Part shown: one piece after another, positions 34,874-46,638 of the stretch | How the letters are laid out: each line of letters starts with the position of its first letter | Position numbering within the stretch: the stretch's first letter is position 1 | Source of the DNA: Paramacrobiotus metropolitanus | Taxonomy: Eukaryota; Tardigrada; Eutardigrada; Parachela; Macrobiotidae | Direction of reading: 5' to 3' | Length of the DNA stretch: 64,000 bases | NCBI RefSeq assembly: GCF_019649055.1 | Contig: NW_026570304.1 | Span: 62,001-126,000, forward strand | Made by a program: the position numbers and the translations under genes | Notes under the pieces: generated by a model | Databases searched by the model: none | The model's input: only the letters and a program-made list of their open reading frames with translations | What the model was told of the DNA's origin: nothing

Positions 34874-37091
34874 AAGGGGAAAGAATCTGCTGGAACGCGG
34901 GCTTCGTACGATCGAGCGTGAGATCGATATGAAGATAATTGTCACCGTTGATTTCCTTTACATATACGGTAGTAAGAGCAGTAAAGTATTAAAATATCAA
35001 CAAGTTAAATTAATATTCCATCAACAAAACGTCACAACGCACAATATCATTCAGGGGATCGACTCGGTATATGTCTGCACTTGGATGTGGTTGTTTGTCG
35101 GTTCGGGACACGAGATTATATAGGCCGGCACGACAATATATATTAATCAAGATATGCGCAAGGGGCAAACGATTAATCTGGCAACATACAGGCAAAAATT
35201 AATATGAATGCAGGTGTGTAGCTGTTTCGTATTCTTACCGGTAGATACGACGGATATATACGTACTGTACTATGCCGCAGTTTCAATTAAGCGATCGCAG
35301 TGGCCAAGAGGATCTTGGTGATCACGTTCGTTGTTTGGCATCGCGAGGAGTGCGTTCTCAGTTCCTGGGACGTACATTAAGCCTCGACTGGTGATAATTA
35401 ATATTGCAGCTAGGTGCAGTTGTACAATACTGTACATTATATTGGCCAATTAATGGCTGGGTGAAGTTGGCGTGCACCTGTGTTTGTACGGAAGTTAACA
35501 CTGAAAATTAATCTACTCGACTCCAATTGCAGATCCGTATCATAATAAACTTTTGTTACAGACCGCCGCGTTACGGTTGCTCGGTGCCGGCAGTGAGTGC
35601 CATTGTTCCTTCCGCCTGAATCATGATCAATCAACACCAGCGTGACTACGATATCGGTCGATATGGTACTGACACTAGCTATAGCTGAACTGAATCACAC
35701 TAATTCTTTAATATTTTGTTTTCTTTTGGCACAGGATGGAAGAATGAGTGAACGCTTATATAAACAACACTGTACCTGTACTTATTTTTACGATTAGTAC
35801 CATACGAAATTATGGCAGCAGCTGCAGCAATAGTAACAAGCGCTTCCACCGTCCACGTACATCACCAACGAACTCATGATAATGGGTTGGAATGAATTAC
35901 TTATAATGATAGGCGGCTGTCTCCGGCCAATTGACACATGCATTAATTAGTAATTACGCAGAATTCTTTATACTGCATTTCGTTAAAATAATTATATACA
36001 TTTAAATGCTATATCTATATATCTATATAGATATACGTATGAAGAATGTATGCAGATAATACAAGCATTTATTAATATGTATCCATTTTTCTATGAGATA
36101 CGAAGCGGAATACTGTTACAGCCAATTTCGGTAATTTAATCTTAATCAAGTTTTCATACTATCACTGGAAATGATTTATCTAGCATGTAAACTAGTAAAT
36201 ACACACTATATTAATACATTTAAGCCCTGATTAAATATTAACATAACTATATAAGTATAGACGAATCCAGAGTTCGCAGTTCGGACCGTCGCCAGTGGTA
36301 GTTGATACTTCCGGTTGTTGTACTTACATGTGAAGAAATGCTTGCCCGGTAGCCGCAAATGCATCTCCCACCGATGGAGATGCCGCTCCAGGGCGGACGT
36401 TGTGTCCGCTGGGAAGTTTCCCGCCCAAGTAGTACGTACGTAATTATACTTCATCACTGGATTCCCTTGTACAGCCTGTCGGTGATCCCACTTCCCAATC
36501 ATCAATAACCTGATCCTGTTTTTAAATACTTATCGTACGGGTACCGCTTCTCAGCGGCTTCTGCCGTCCTGTTTATTGCCCGCGTCGGCGCGTGCGTCCA
36601 CGCACCGTACAGCGTTGCAACCGTACGCGCCGCATTTGGCAGGAATGTGCTGATGTCATGCACCTGCCCACTTTCACGAAGCCAACGGCGCGCTCATCAT
36701 TTCCCTGTTATGCGAGGCAGCAAGGCAGAACAGAATACAGGGAAACACATGAGAATACCGGTTTTCCCCGTAGTCAGCTGTAGCTAAGCGTGGCTGGCAA
36801 ACTGCGAAGTCTCACTTGGCAAGCTTGCGTGACGGAGTGAATTTTATTTGACTGTTCCTTTTTCCTGGGAAGACGAAGCAGTGGCTTTATCATTCCTGTC
36901 AGTTGTCTGGATTTGCATTTGCCACGACGTTCGTCCGGTGATACAGTGCTATACAGTATCTGCGGAGTTTTGCGTTGGAGAAGCGAGAAGTCAGAAGTGG
37001 GCTGTTTGGCAGCATCGATCGTTTGCGAGTTTGTGTTTGATCGGTTGAGGGCGACGCATCCGTGACAGCAGTGTGATACTCTGGTTGAGAG
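34874..37091. other. 2.2-kb spacer upstream of thioredoxin
   Basis: AT-rich spacer with a TATATC/GATATA simple repeat at about 35997-36040 and one ACTTCCGGT word near 36307. No gene recognised. Open frames at 36206-36505 (-) and 36592-36783 (+) have no known motif. Confidence 0.45.
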
Positions 37092-37943
37092 ATGGCTCCC
37101 AAGCTGGAACACATCAGCGAGAAGGCCAAGCTGGACAAGATCCTGAAGGACGCGGGCAGCAAGCTGGTGGTGATCGACTTCCACGCCACCTGGTGCGGCC
37201 CGTGTCGCCAGATCGGGCCCAAGTTCGAGGAGTTCTCCGAGAAGTTCGACGCCGTCTTCCTCAAGGTCGACGTCGACGAGTCGGAAGACATTCCCTCCGA
37301 GTACGAGATCAGCGTCATGGTAAGCACTAACCAGTCTTCGCATCCACGGGAAAATTTCCCGACAAACAGTACAAGCCGTCGTATGTGGAGCTTTGCAAGT
37401 TTTATAATTTTAATTGATAAAAAATTTCGTCAATAAATTTATTATTAAATCAAGGATTTCGTCAGTTTAATTTTTTTAAATCATCTGTTAATAATTTACG
37501 AATAAATTTTAAATTTCTATAAATTTACCAAAATGAATACAAGTAGAGAATACCATTAAAATAAATATGGAAAAATATTTTACCATTAAAATAAAATGGG
37601 ACATTGTTTTTGGTTAATCTTCAGTTAAACTGTTAAACCAAATGCCTTTAATAGTGCAGAATCACCTGTTTACAATTGCGTTATTTCCCGATCAGATGAA
37701 AATCATGCCGGTAAATTCAGTATCCTGTATCAGCAATTTGTTCGGTGATATTGATTGATTAAACGCCGAGAAGAATGTTCGCATCATCACAGTTGCGCTT
37801 GGTGGGAGTTGATTGCATAATGTGATGGTGTGCATTTGCCCTTGCAGCCGACGTTCGTGTTCATCAAGAACGGGAAGACGGTGGACACGTTCTCGGGCGC
37901 CAACGCCAGCAAACTGGAGGAGATGATCAAGAAGAACTTGTAG
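37092..37943 (+). CDS. TXN: thioredoxin
   Basis: Two exons (37092-37319, 37848-37943) encode 107 residues, the usual length of cytosolic thioredoxin. The active site WCGPC holds the redox pair Cys35 and Cys38, preceded by VVIDFHAT. The conserved cis-proline follows the splice junction (MPTFVFI), and the fold ends with FSGANASKLEEMI. It reduces protein disulfides and is recharged by thioredoxin reductase with NADPH. No targeting signal is seen, so it should act in the cytosol and nucleus. The single 528-bp intron is AT-rich, with a partial tandem duplication near 37551. Confidence 0.95.
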
Positions 37944-39074
37944 GCGAATCAGATCACTTTTATCGGTCGCCTGTCCTGTCCCGTCGCAGCCGCAGTCCAC
38001 CTTCCTTCCGCACGACTAACGTTCACTGCAGCGCTGCGGACGGGTCTTGTTCGTGTCTTACTAATTATCCCTCGCAAAATCGCCTCGCCACTCCACCGAG
38101 TTGGATGGATCGTTCCTCTTGCACTTCCATTGTTTTTGGCACATTTCGTGTTTGTTGACGGGCTTTTTCTGCTTTTTATTTCCTCGCCGCGGCAGTCGGC
38201 ACTCACCATTGCTGCTTACACTCTCACTGACTGTGCGTTCATTCTTAGTGTTTGATTAACAAGTAACAAGTACTGGCGGTACAGGCCTTTTTATCAGTCA
38301 GCTCTCTCTAGTTTTGTGGGTATTAATTTTATGCGAATAATTTCCGCCTGATCGTTAACGAGGGGCACTGCTACACAAATGTTCCTTTTTTGATTAAATT
38401 ATCTTCGCTTTATTCGACGTTTTCGTGATGTACGCGGCAGCTTTAACAGACATCAAATGAAGCTATCGTTTTTGCCGGTGTTACGTTAGACATGTAGGGA
38501 ACATCCATTAGCGATAACATAAATAAGCAGATTATTATTAGTATCCAATATCGTAACATAAATATTTGTATAACCATCAAGTGAATAAGTTCAGCTGTGC
38601 CGTCTGTAAGGCACAGGCACAGCGTTGTAGAAAACATTATTTTTACTTCAATAAGACCTTTTTGCTTCGCTCTGCGCTACGTAAATTGCAAGTATTTACC
38701 TAAAATTACCGTTAATAAACATCCTGCGCATTTACCCATTAAAACAGCATAGATAAGCCGTAAATAAGTATGACTAATTTTGTTTTAATAGTGACTTAAT
38801 TTTGTCATCCAGAATAAGTGAAGACACAGGCGTCTCTAGTGGGGTAAATTAAGTTAGATCAGATCGATATCACTCGTATAAACAGCGGCAGCATTGCGGT
38901 AGTTATTATGTAAGTACTGGGACAAAGGCACACAGCGGTACACGCACAGTGCTTAGAAATGGGGACGCGTTGGCTGGCGGGAATTGGACAAGTGAAGCGG
39001 CGCGCGCTAGCGTAGTAATTGGCTGCAAGCGGCCAATGTCAATGCCGGCGGGAACGGGGATCGGGACGGCTTAA
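37944..39074. other. convergent spacer between thioredoxin and stefin 1
   Basis: 3' UTRs of two converging genes and AT-rich DNA. Nothing else recognised. Confidence 0.5.
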
Positions 39075-40260
39075 TTAGTGCGTGGGAGTGATCTTGTCGA
39101 GGGCATCGCTGGCCGTCTTGTCCTTGTCCACGCCGGAGAGCGTCGGCTCGGCGTCGCCCAGAGGCTTGTACACTTTGATGTGGATATAGTGCCCGGCACT
39201 GACGCGCACCTGTACAATTCGAAGGAAGCGAGTGCCTTGAAAATAACTTCATATAAAGTTACTTATTATACATACATAGCGATACATTTATTATTCATAC
39301 ACACAGAGAGATACAATTTTCTGTATAGCTGTAGATTATTTATGTAGCTAGATGATATATAGATACAATATATATTTAAATAGATATACGTTTACACGCG
39401 CTTCGCAATTATAAGCGTAGGCCGATTTCTCTCTGTACTTGGCGGAATACAATTAAGTACTGTACGATTATGATTTTTTAATACTCGTGTATTTGTATGT
39501 ATGTGTTAGAGTAGTATTATTATTAAGAAACCGTCTGTCGGAGAAAAGGTAATTGTGGCGTCTTAATATGACATTGTAATACTTACTAATTTACTATCAA
39601 TTTTGTATCCTATAGGCTATATAGATATGTGGATCTGCCAGTGTACAGTAATGTGTATACCTTGATGGCGTAGTTGGTGCCAGCGACCACTTGAGTGCGG
39701 AACTGCTCCGCGACGTACTCGCTCAGGGCTCCGATGTGCGACTCCACTTCCGGTCGCACCTAGGGATAGGATACGGCAGCTATTTATTTGGTTGTGTACA
39801 GCGCCCGTATTGAATTCAATTCCAGCCAATTCATCACTGCCAGCGCTGCACTTGTCTCGCAGCGCGCAACAAATTGGCGCCGGGGGAAATGAGCATTTGC
39901 GCAGTTGCCTTAATTCTCCCATCCCACAACGTATACGCATCGCCTACGTTCGTGTACATACTACGAACGCAAACATGCTCACTGCAGCTAATTCCTCCAA
40001 ATTATTTCCCTTTAGTTTAGGTAACAAGGCACAATTCTATTCAAAATGTGCGCAGCATATGCATGAATATGCCCTTTGCATTCGTGACTCGCCAGCCGGA
40101 AGTAACGCAATGCATATGCTGAATTAAACAGCGCCAGTTCGGCATTTTACACAGCAGATGTTTAACTGACCTTGTCAGCGATGGCCTGCACTTCCGGCGT
40201 GGCCGGCTTGGATTCGCCGAAGGAACCGGGCATTCTCTGTCCTGGAGCAGGTGCAGACAT
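39075..40260 (-). CDS. stefin (type 1 cystatin), copy 1
   Basis: Three phase-0 exons on the minus strand (40260-40171, 39759-39661, 39209-39075) encode 107 residues with no signal peptide, as in intracellular cystatins A/B. All three papain-binding parts are there: an N-terminal glycine region (MPGSFGESKPATPE), the first hairpin QVVAG (residues 53-57) and the second-loop region after YIHIKVYKPL. It should block papain-type cysteine proteases such as cathepsins B, H and L inside cells. Intron positions match the second stefin 1 kb away, showing tandem duplication. The N-terminus carries an extra MSAPAPGQR. A TATA-like box is upstream. Confidence 0.9.
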
Positions 40261-40352
40261 TCTGTACGATTGCTTCGGAAAGAATTTGTGTTAAGAAATC
40301 AACAAGAGACTAGATCAGACAGTGGATGAAGCAGTTACGCCGCTAGCAGGGG

Positions 40353-40360
40353 CATTTATA
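40353..40360 (-). promoter_or_regulatory. candidate TATA box of stefin 1
   Basis: The minus strand reads TATAAATG about 95 bp upstream of the ATG at 40260. A start site ~30 bp downstream would give a leader of some 60 nt. Confidence 0.45.
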
Positions 40361-41180
40361 TGCTTAACGGCGGAGCTACCTTTGAGTTGTTGACAACAAC
40401 ACGAACAAGCAAACCAAATCGGCTGGCCTATCGTATCAGTAAGAGCTCCAGCTCATCTCATTCACCTTTATCGCAACGTTAACCATGTAATCGGGCAGGG
40501 TTTGAAAACTGGCATGTATACATGCATCAGGTTGGTTGATAACCTGATTCGTGATTACAGCATACAGCGTACTATTGGACGAAGGAAATACCGGCGACTG
40601 TCGGCTGATTTTCTACGAACTCTCGCTACTTTCCGCAGAAGGGACCTTGGAGATGCCCGACATATGACAACAAAATAAGATTTACAAAGGTCGCACTCAG
40701 TTTCACTGAATGTATGAAGCAGTAAATAATTTCCAGGATAATGAATAGATGCGGTGTGCTAACATGTGACAAATGAATGAATTAACGAACAATTTCGGCG
40801 AGTTGAGCTATTTTATTTACTGTTCGGCCGGTTAGAATTAAGCCCGCTTAATGCGGATTAAAAAAAAAGCAACAAGAAAGAAGAAGCTTCCCACCGATAC
40901 ACAGCCCGGCAGCGTGGTAAACAGCCTTGAAAAAACGGATGAAGACACGTTGCACGTGAGCGGTTAGGAGGCAATAAAAAAGGACAAAGCAGAAGCGTTG
41001 CCAATGCAGCGACGCCAGCGCATCAGAGCAGCGGAAAAGCCATAAAAGAATGGTAAAAGATTCCGGGGCGGCGGACGTCGGCCAGGATGGAGCGACTGGG
41101 ATGGAAATGTTATCCCCCTGGGCCGGCTAAAGCGTGGATGTCTCCTTCCGTCCGTCCGTCCGGCCAGCCGCTGCAGTCAC
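40361..41180. other. spacer between the two stefin genes
   Basis: AT-rich DNA becoming more GC-rich towards 41180. A short TCCG tandem run lies at about 41146-41164. No gene recognised. Confidence 0.5.
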
Positions 41181-42505
41181 TCACTCGACCAGCCGCGGCT
41201 CGGCGTCCTTGCCGGGCAGCGGCTCGAAGATCTTGATGTCCACCACCTTGTTGGGCCCCAGGCGCAACTGCAAAGCACAACCACAGCCCTTTTCATTTAA
41301 CCACCTCAAGATACCGCCATTACAGTACTCATTGCTCAGTTAAATGCCCACCGGTCCACGGACGCCTGCATAAACTTGCACAGCAAGTGATGAATCATGG
41401 ACAGAACACAACACTACTGTACAACTAACGGCTGCCCGGATCACGCCCGCGTCGAGCGTTAGTCACAATGCTGCCATAAAAAGGCCGTAAACGGTGAATA
41501 TTAATGTGCCTGTCACATGATCCGCCTCCCTTCGGCCACCTAATGCAGGTTGTAACCCAACGAGTGTTGCAGCTGACTGCATTTCGCTCCCTTCTCTCTC
41601 GCACCTCCATGGCACGTGATGCCACGGAGACCAAGAGAGCCTCGCGCAGTCCGACATTAACACGCGGACGGCCACTGCCACTGCCTGGCCCTGCACTGCA
41701 CAACGATACTCGCTTCAGTTGACTTGCCTTCACTTGGTAGTTGGTGCCGGCGACCACCTGCGAGCGGTAGGAGACCACCTCGTACACCTCCGCCGCCCCG
41801 TGCTTGGCCTCCACGTCCTTCCGCACCTGCCCAGACAAATTAACAATAATTAATTGTTATACTACATGCATACCAGTAGAGACATTGACAACTGAGACGA
41901 AGTGACGGCCAAAGAAAACACTTTCTACAAATGTGAAACGATACCACAAAATAATAAGTAGTAAAAATCCACTATTTTATGCTACCTATAACTGGCTATA
42001 AGTAAGTACAGATAAGTTAAAGTAACAGTTAACACCCATTATTGATTATCTATAGTGAGCAACAAATTAGCTATGTAATTAAACGATGCTGCAGAATGCA
42101 GCGGGAAAGGAACAAATACTGCTGCTGCACTGTTTATACATACCCCATTGCAAGCGAAGATACCCCATTGCAAGAAAATAAAAATAAGTAAATTGTTTTA
42201 TAAACTATGAACCGTTCATTGTTTGTTGACTGTCTGGTTGATAATTTACATAAATTCCATCGTTCATTATGAACGGTGTAATTTATGTAAATTATCAACC
42301 AGACAGTCCTGCATCCTCCACTCGGATTTGCAGTTAACTGTGTTACACTAGTGACTAGATTTTCTTCCTTTACCTTGTGCACGACCTGATTGATGTGATC
42401 GTTGGCGGGCCGCTCCTCGCCGTACCCGCCACACACCATGGGCTTGTGCTCGTGCACTTTGGCGTGGAACTCCTGGTGAATAACGGGAGGATCCTGATCG
42501 GCCAT
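41181..42505 (-). CDS. stefin (type 1 cystatin), copy 2
   Basis: Three phase-0 exons on the minus strand (42505-42374, 41826-41728, 41267-41181) encode 105 residues without a signal peptide. The sequence has the stefin glycine pair near the usual start (MVCGGYGEERPAN), QVVAG at residues 67-71, and NKVVDIKIFEPLPG. It carries some 22 extra N-terminal residues rich in His (MADQDPPVIHQEFHAKVHEH), absent from typical stefins. The second intron begins GCAAGT instead of GT. Without this GC-AG border the frame would run on into unrelated sequence. Intron 1 contains a long palindrome. It faces RPA2 across a 624-bp spacer. Confidence 0.88.
42140..42175. repeat. two-copy tandem duplication, period 20
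   Basis: The word ATACCCCATTGCAAG occurs at 42140 and 42160 in intron 1 of stefin 2. Confidence 0.85.
42230..42306. repeat. perfect inverted repeat, 27-bp arms, 23-nt loop
   Basis: Bases 42230-42256 and 42280-42306 are exact reverse complements. The loop itself contains a small hairpin (CGTTCA/TGAACG). Lies in intron 1 of stefin 2. Confidence 0.95.
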
Positions 42506-43129
42506 TCTGACAAATTAAACTGCAACCAGCAACACTGCAACAGCAACCCTACACTGAAACGACCGCCACAGACAAACTACTGTTACACGGATAACAAACG
42601 CTCACACCACTCTTTGGCTTTTATGCAGTTTTGATAGATAATTCGGAATTTTGCAGGCTAGCAAACAGACGGTGGCTGACAATGCAGAAAAATAAACAAA
42701 CCAATACTGTTTTGCAGCTTGATGGCTGGCTCCACTGCATAACTTCCGCATGACTCACAAGTCACACATGCAGCCCTCAACACGGGGCCGGAAACCCCTG
42801 CTACCCTCGTCACGCCCCACAACACGGGGCCGGAAACCGTTAATAACCACTTCACGCCACTCTTGCCATTTTACAGCGCTCTTTGTGCTGCTCACAACAA
42901 ATGCGCTCGAAATCGTCGCCAAATCAAAACGCGTTTGATCGTGCTTCCATTTTTCCTCGGTTTCTTTTTTCACTTGGCGTCGTTTTCTATTTTGAAACCT
43001 CGCAGATAAGTCCTTGAATTCTCTTTCTAACCGAGGGTAGTCTGTGTAGGCACATCTGTGGAAGGAATTGGCGTTGTAGATTTTTTTGTGGAGATCACTC
43101 AGATCAGGCGTAAGGAGAAACTTGCCAAA
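42506..43129. promoter_or_regulatory. shared upstream region of stefin 2 (-) and RPA2 (+)
   Basis: A 624-bp spacer between divergent start codons, so it must hold both promoters. It includes a CATAAAAG TATA-like word (minus strand) near 42621 and a 42-bp tandem duplication at 42778-42861. Confidence 0.45.
42778..42861. repeat. two diverged tandem copies, period 42
   Basis: Both copies begin CAACACGGGGCCGGAAACC and end near TCACGCC, differing in the middle. It is unusually GC-rich for a spacer here. Confidence 0.85.
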
Positions 43130-45490
43130 ATGAGTCGCTTTGGTTCGTCTGGATTCGGTGGTAAGTAGGAATATTCCGAGCATTCCATGATTGTCCAGCG
43201 GAAGACAGTGCTTTGCGCAGTGGTCTGAGATGGCGAGTAAGACCTTTCTGTGGCGATTGCAGGCGGGGGTGGAGGCGGAGGAGGTTTCTTCAGCAGCGGA
43301 CGCTTCAATGAGTACCAGGGTCCTTCCAGTAAGTTCTAGTTGCCTTCTCTGATTATTCTTTTCTCATTCTCCTGTCATAGTGTTACGAAAATCTGGCGAT
43401 TTCGCAGCTAGATGCGGGCGAAACATCCACGCACTGGCAGCTCGCTAGACCATATTAATGCTAAAATAATACTGTAATAGTTCGGATTTTCTGCGGAGAG
43501 CCTGCACGACTAAAAAGTTTCTTAATTGATTTTCTTTCGCTGTTTACATCTGATGTATGTGGGCGCATTCAAATATTCCTTCTGGTTATTGTAAACAAGG
43601 AAGACAGTGATTATCATTGGCCTATAAGGAGCTGACAGATCCTGTGGTTGCAGGTGACAATTTCGGGGGGAGCGGTGGGTTCTTCCCCGGGGGGAGTGGC
43701 TTGGGAGGCGGGGGCGGGGCCGATCCGAACACCAGCGCCGTGGACAGCGGGGCCAAGGTACGTGGCATTGAAATGAGCGCGGTTGCGTAGATAAACGGAT
43801 ACTGTTGGAGCAGGGCAGCGGCCGCAGTCCGGAGGTGGTCCCGGTGACCATCAGCGAGATCAACAAGTGCTCCGACCTCAAGCAGGACCGCATCAAGATC
43901 GGCAACGTCGAAGTCAACCGCGTAAGTCAGCAGCGCACCCTGCTGGCTGACGATGTCACGATGGCATTTTCTTAGCAGGAGAGAGACTGAATTTAATTCG
44001 ATGAATAATCTGAATTTATGTGATAATTGTTTAAATTAGAATTTAGTAAAATAATTTGGTTGAACGTTTCTTATACGGTACTAATGCGGCTGGCGTCAAG
44101 TTGCTCGTTAAAGCTTCATGAGAATACTATTGTATAACTAGTTGTACGCTTATTTGCTATGGATTAATTGGACGGTTGATGCGGTCATGGGAATTGGCTT
44201 GAGAAGAAAGAGGTTGATGATTAACGGCGCGGTTTGCTGTCTTTTTCTACGGCAGATCACGTTGGTGGCGCAGGTGCGCGAGTGCAAGCCGCTGACGTCG
44301 TACGTGTCCTTCCTGCTGGACGACAAGACGGGCAGCACCATCGAGGCCAAGTTGTGGGGCGACTCGCAGGTGTGTGCGTGTGACGACTTGTGGGGCATGT
44401 TATCTTTCATTGAAAAAGGTTTTGCATTTATCGACCACTGATAAATAAATAAATAATAAGAAAATGCTGTGGAAGAATAGCAAATAAATAATTAAAAATA
44501 AGTAAAAAATTTAAATGTGTAATGTTGTTACGTAGTATCGGTAAAATATCCAGTGCTGCTCACCAGATTCCAGTACTGCCGATCGATAGTGTAATTGCTG
44601 CCAAATATTCAATAATAACAGTAGCAGAATTAATTTTAAAAACAATAATACAGTATTGTTGTAATATTGTGTGGCTGCCTTGGCCTGTGATCTCCGGTTA
44701 CAGTGAGCAGTGCTGGCTGTTGTAGGAGGAGTTAGCGCGTTGTGCAGTGTCGGTGGGGCAGTACGTCCGGCTGTACGGCAGCATCAAGTCCCTGGGCGAC
44801 AACGTGAGCATCTCGGCCTTCAGCATCCAGCCGGTGCGCGACATTAACGAGGTCTTCTTCCACATGCTGGACGTGGTCCACTCCCACGCCGTCCTCGACA
44901 AGATCGCCAAGGTCACTTTGTATGCCTCTTGTCTTGCTAGCACACCACAACGCACTTTTGATTGCAGGGCGAGATGGTGGTCAACGGCGCCACGGGCGGC
45001 ACCGCGCTCATGTCGCAGCCACAGCAGGGCTTCGTCACCAGCGTGCCGGGGATGCTGGATCTGCAGGGCGACATGGGCGGGGCTGGCGGACAGGCCACGC
45101 CCCAGGGACTGCCGGCCGACCAGCAAGCGGTACTGCACGGTCTCGTCGTTCTATTATTGCGTGCTGCACAGTTTATTCTGTTGGCAGGTCTACGCCTATC
45201 TGCGCGGCTGCGGCGGCGAGGGCGACATTCGCGAGATGTATAAGGTGCTGCGCCAGTTCAAGCAGAAGGATCTCGAGTACGTCCTTCCGCGATTATAATT
45301 CTATTAATTCCGCTTACGTACTAGACTATTAAACGTATCGATGCGTTATACGTTATTGATTTTATTTTTAAATATATTTTCTGATTTTTTTCTGGATGTT
45401 TGCAGGCGCGCGGTGGAGGCGTTGAGCGGCGAGGGCCACATCTTCAGCACCGTGGACGACTTCACCTACCGTCTGGTGGACAGCGAATAG
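43130..45490 (+). CDS. RPA2: replication protein A 32-kDa subunit
   Basis: Nine exons: 43130-43160, 43263-43328, 43654-43757, 43814-43921, 44256-44369, 44726-44911, 44968-45129, 45188-45276 and 45406-45490. All phases agree, giving 314 residues. The Gly/Ser-rich N-terminus matches the phosphorylated tail of RPA2. The central OB fold has PVTISEIN, KIGNVEV, ITLVAQVRECKPL, YVSFLLDDKTGSTIEAKLWG and YVRLYGSIKSLGDNVSI. A Gly/Gln-rich linker leads to the C-terminal winged helix (AVYAYLRGC, LERAVEALSGEGHIFSTVDD). With RPA1 and RPA3 it coats single-stranded DNA in replication and repair. Length is slightly above the vertebrate protein (~270), mainly through the glycine-rich parts. It lies 1.15 kb upstream of TERT on the same strand. 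Confidence 0.93.
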
Positions 45491-46638
45491 CCAGTCAGCC
45501 GTTGCACTGACGGATTGCAGTCGCTAAATGAGGTGTCCAGCGGATGCTCAACAGGTTTATTGCTTGTCGCGGGATGCCAGACCCTACATTAATTAATGAA
45601 TCGAATTTTCACTGTTCCATTGACAGTATTTTTCTCTCCTTTTTTGTACCTAATTATTAATTCTTATCCATGTTGCCGGCCTGCTGTTGTGCTGTGCTCC
45701 AAGTTTCTGACAATGTTAATTGCAATATGTTGTTTGCGAATTCTTTGAGCGTGCGTAAATTTTATTGCCTTGACGCCCTTGACCGGGAGGGTGCTACGCA
45801 TTGCTCAGTTGCTGCTCTGTTAATTAATTTCTCAATTTGCCTTTAAAAAATCTTCGTTTAAAAAAAAGTCTTGATTCGTCGATAGACATGGCTTCTGCTG
45901 TTATTAACATGTTGGCGGAACAGGGAACACTTCAAACATTCTACGGTACATAATTTTATCATGCTTAATTATTTCGACATAAAATTAATGCGCCATTTTC
46001 TCTTTAATAATTATATCTATGCCCACTTTTCGCAAATACAAAGTACTGTACAATAAAAAACAAATTTAATAAATGATGAAACAGTATTATGGCCAGTGTT
46101 CCTTAAGAATTAAATTAAATCATTTGCGAAGAAAATAAAAAAACGAAACAATCTCCAATAAAAATAAGAAGATGACCACATAAACGAGGAAATATTAGGT
46201 TTCCTCAACAGATTAATTAGATTGTTAAATTGTATGAAATGATCAATGAAAGGAAAATCAGAAAACTGAACTTAGTAGTCCCTGATGCTGCATTACAATC
46301 TCAGTTATCTCACATCCGGTTAGAGGGCGGTCCGCAAGTCTCCCATTGGCCACTGCTTCATTCACCGAAATCACAACAAATGCACATGGCAGCCGGCGTC
46401 AAAGTGCTCGAATAAAAATAATTGTACCCTAGGCCGTGTTTGCAACTTTCCACCGTAGCAGTCTGCAGCTTTTCTTAAATTCTTTCAACTGCATTTCTTC
46501 GCTATCAAGTTGTACGTTAATCTGGGAAGAAGCTGCGGGATTGCAGATCCCTGTTGGCGCCTGTGTTCCTTCTAATATCCGCTTGAAGTGCATTTACGAA
46601 TACTTGTTCCCTTTTCTTTGCTGCATTCTGTTGTCGAT
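45491..46638. other. spacer between RPA2 and TERT
   Basis: AT-rich DNA, tandem orientation of the two genes. No TATA box is clear before TERT. No other gene recognised. Confidence 0.5.

Noticed and set aside
36206-36783. Open frames on both strands upstream of thioredoxin
   Set aside because: No recognisable motif, no exon-like GC content, and no splice context.
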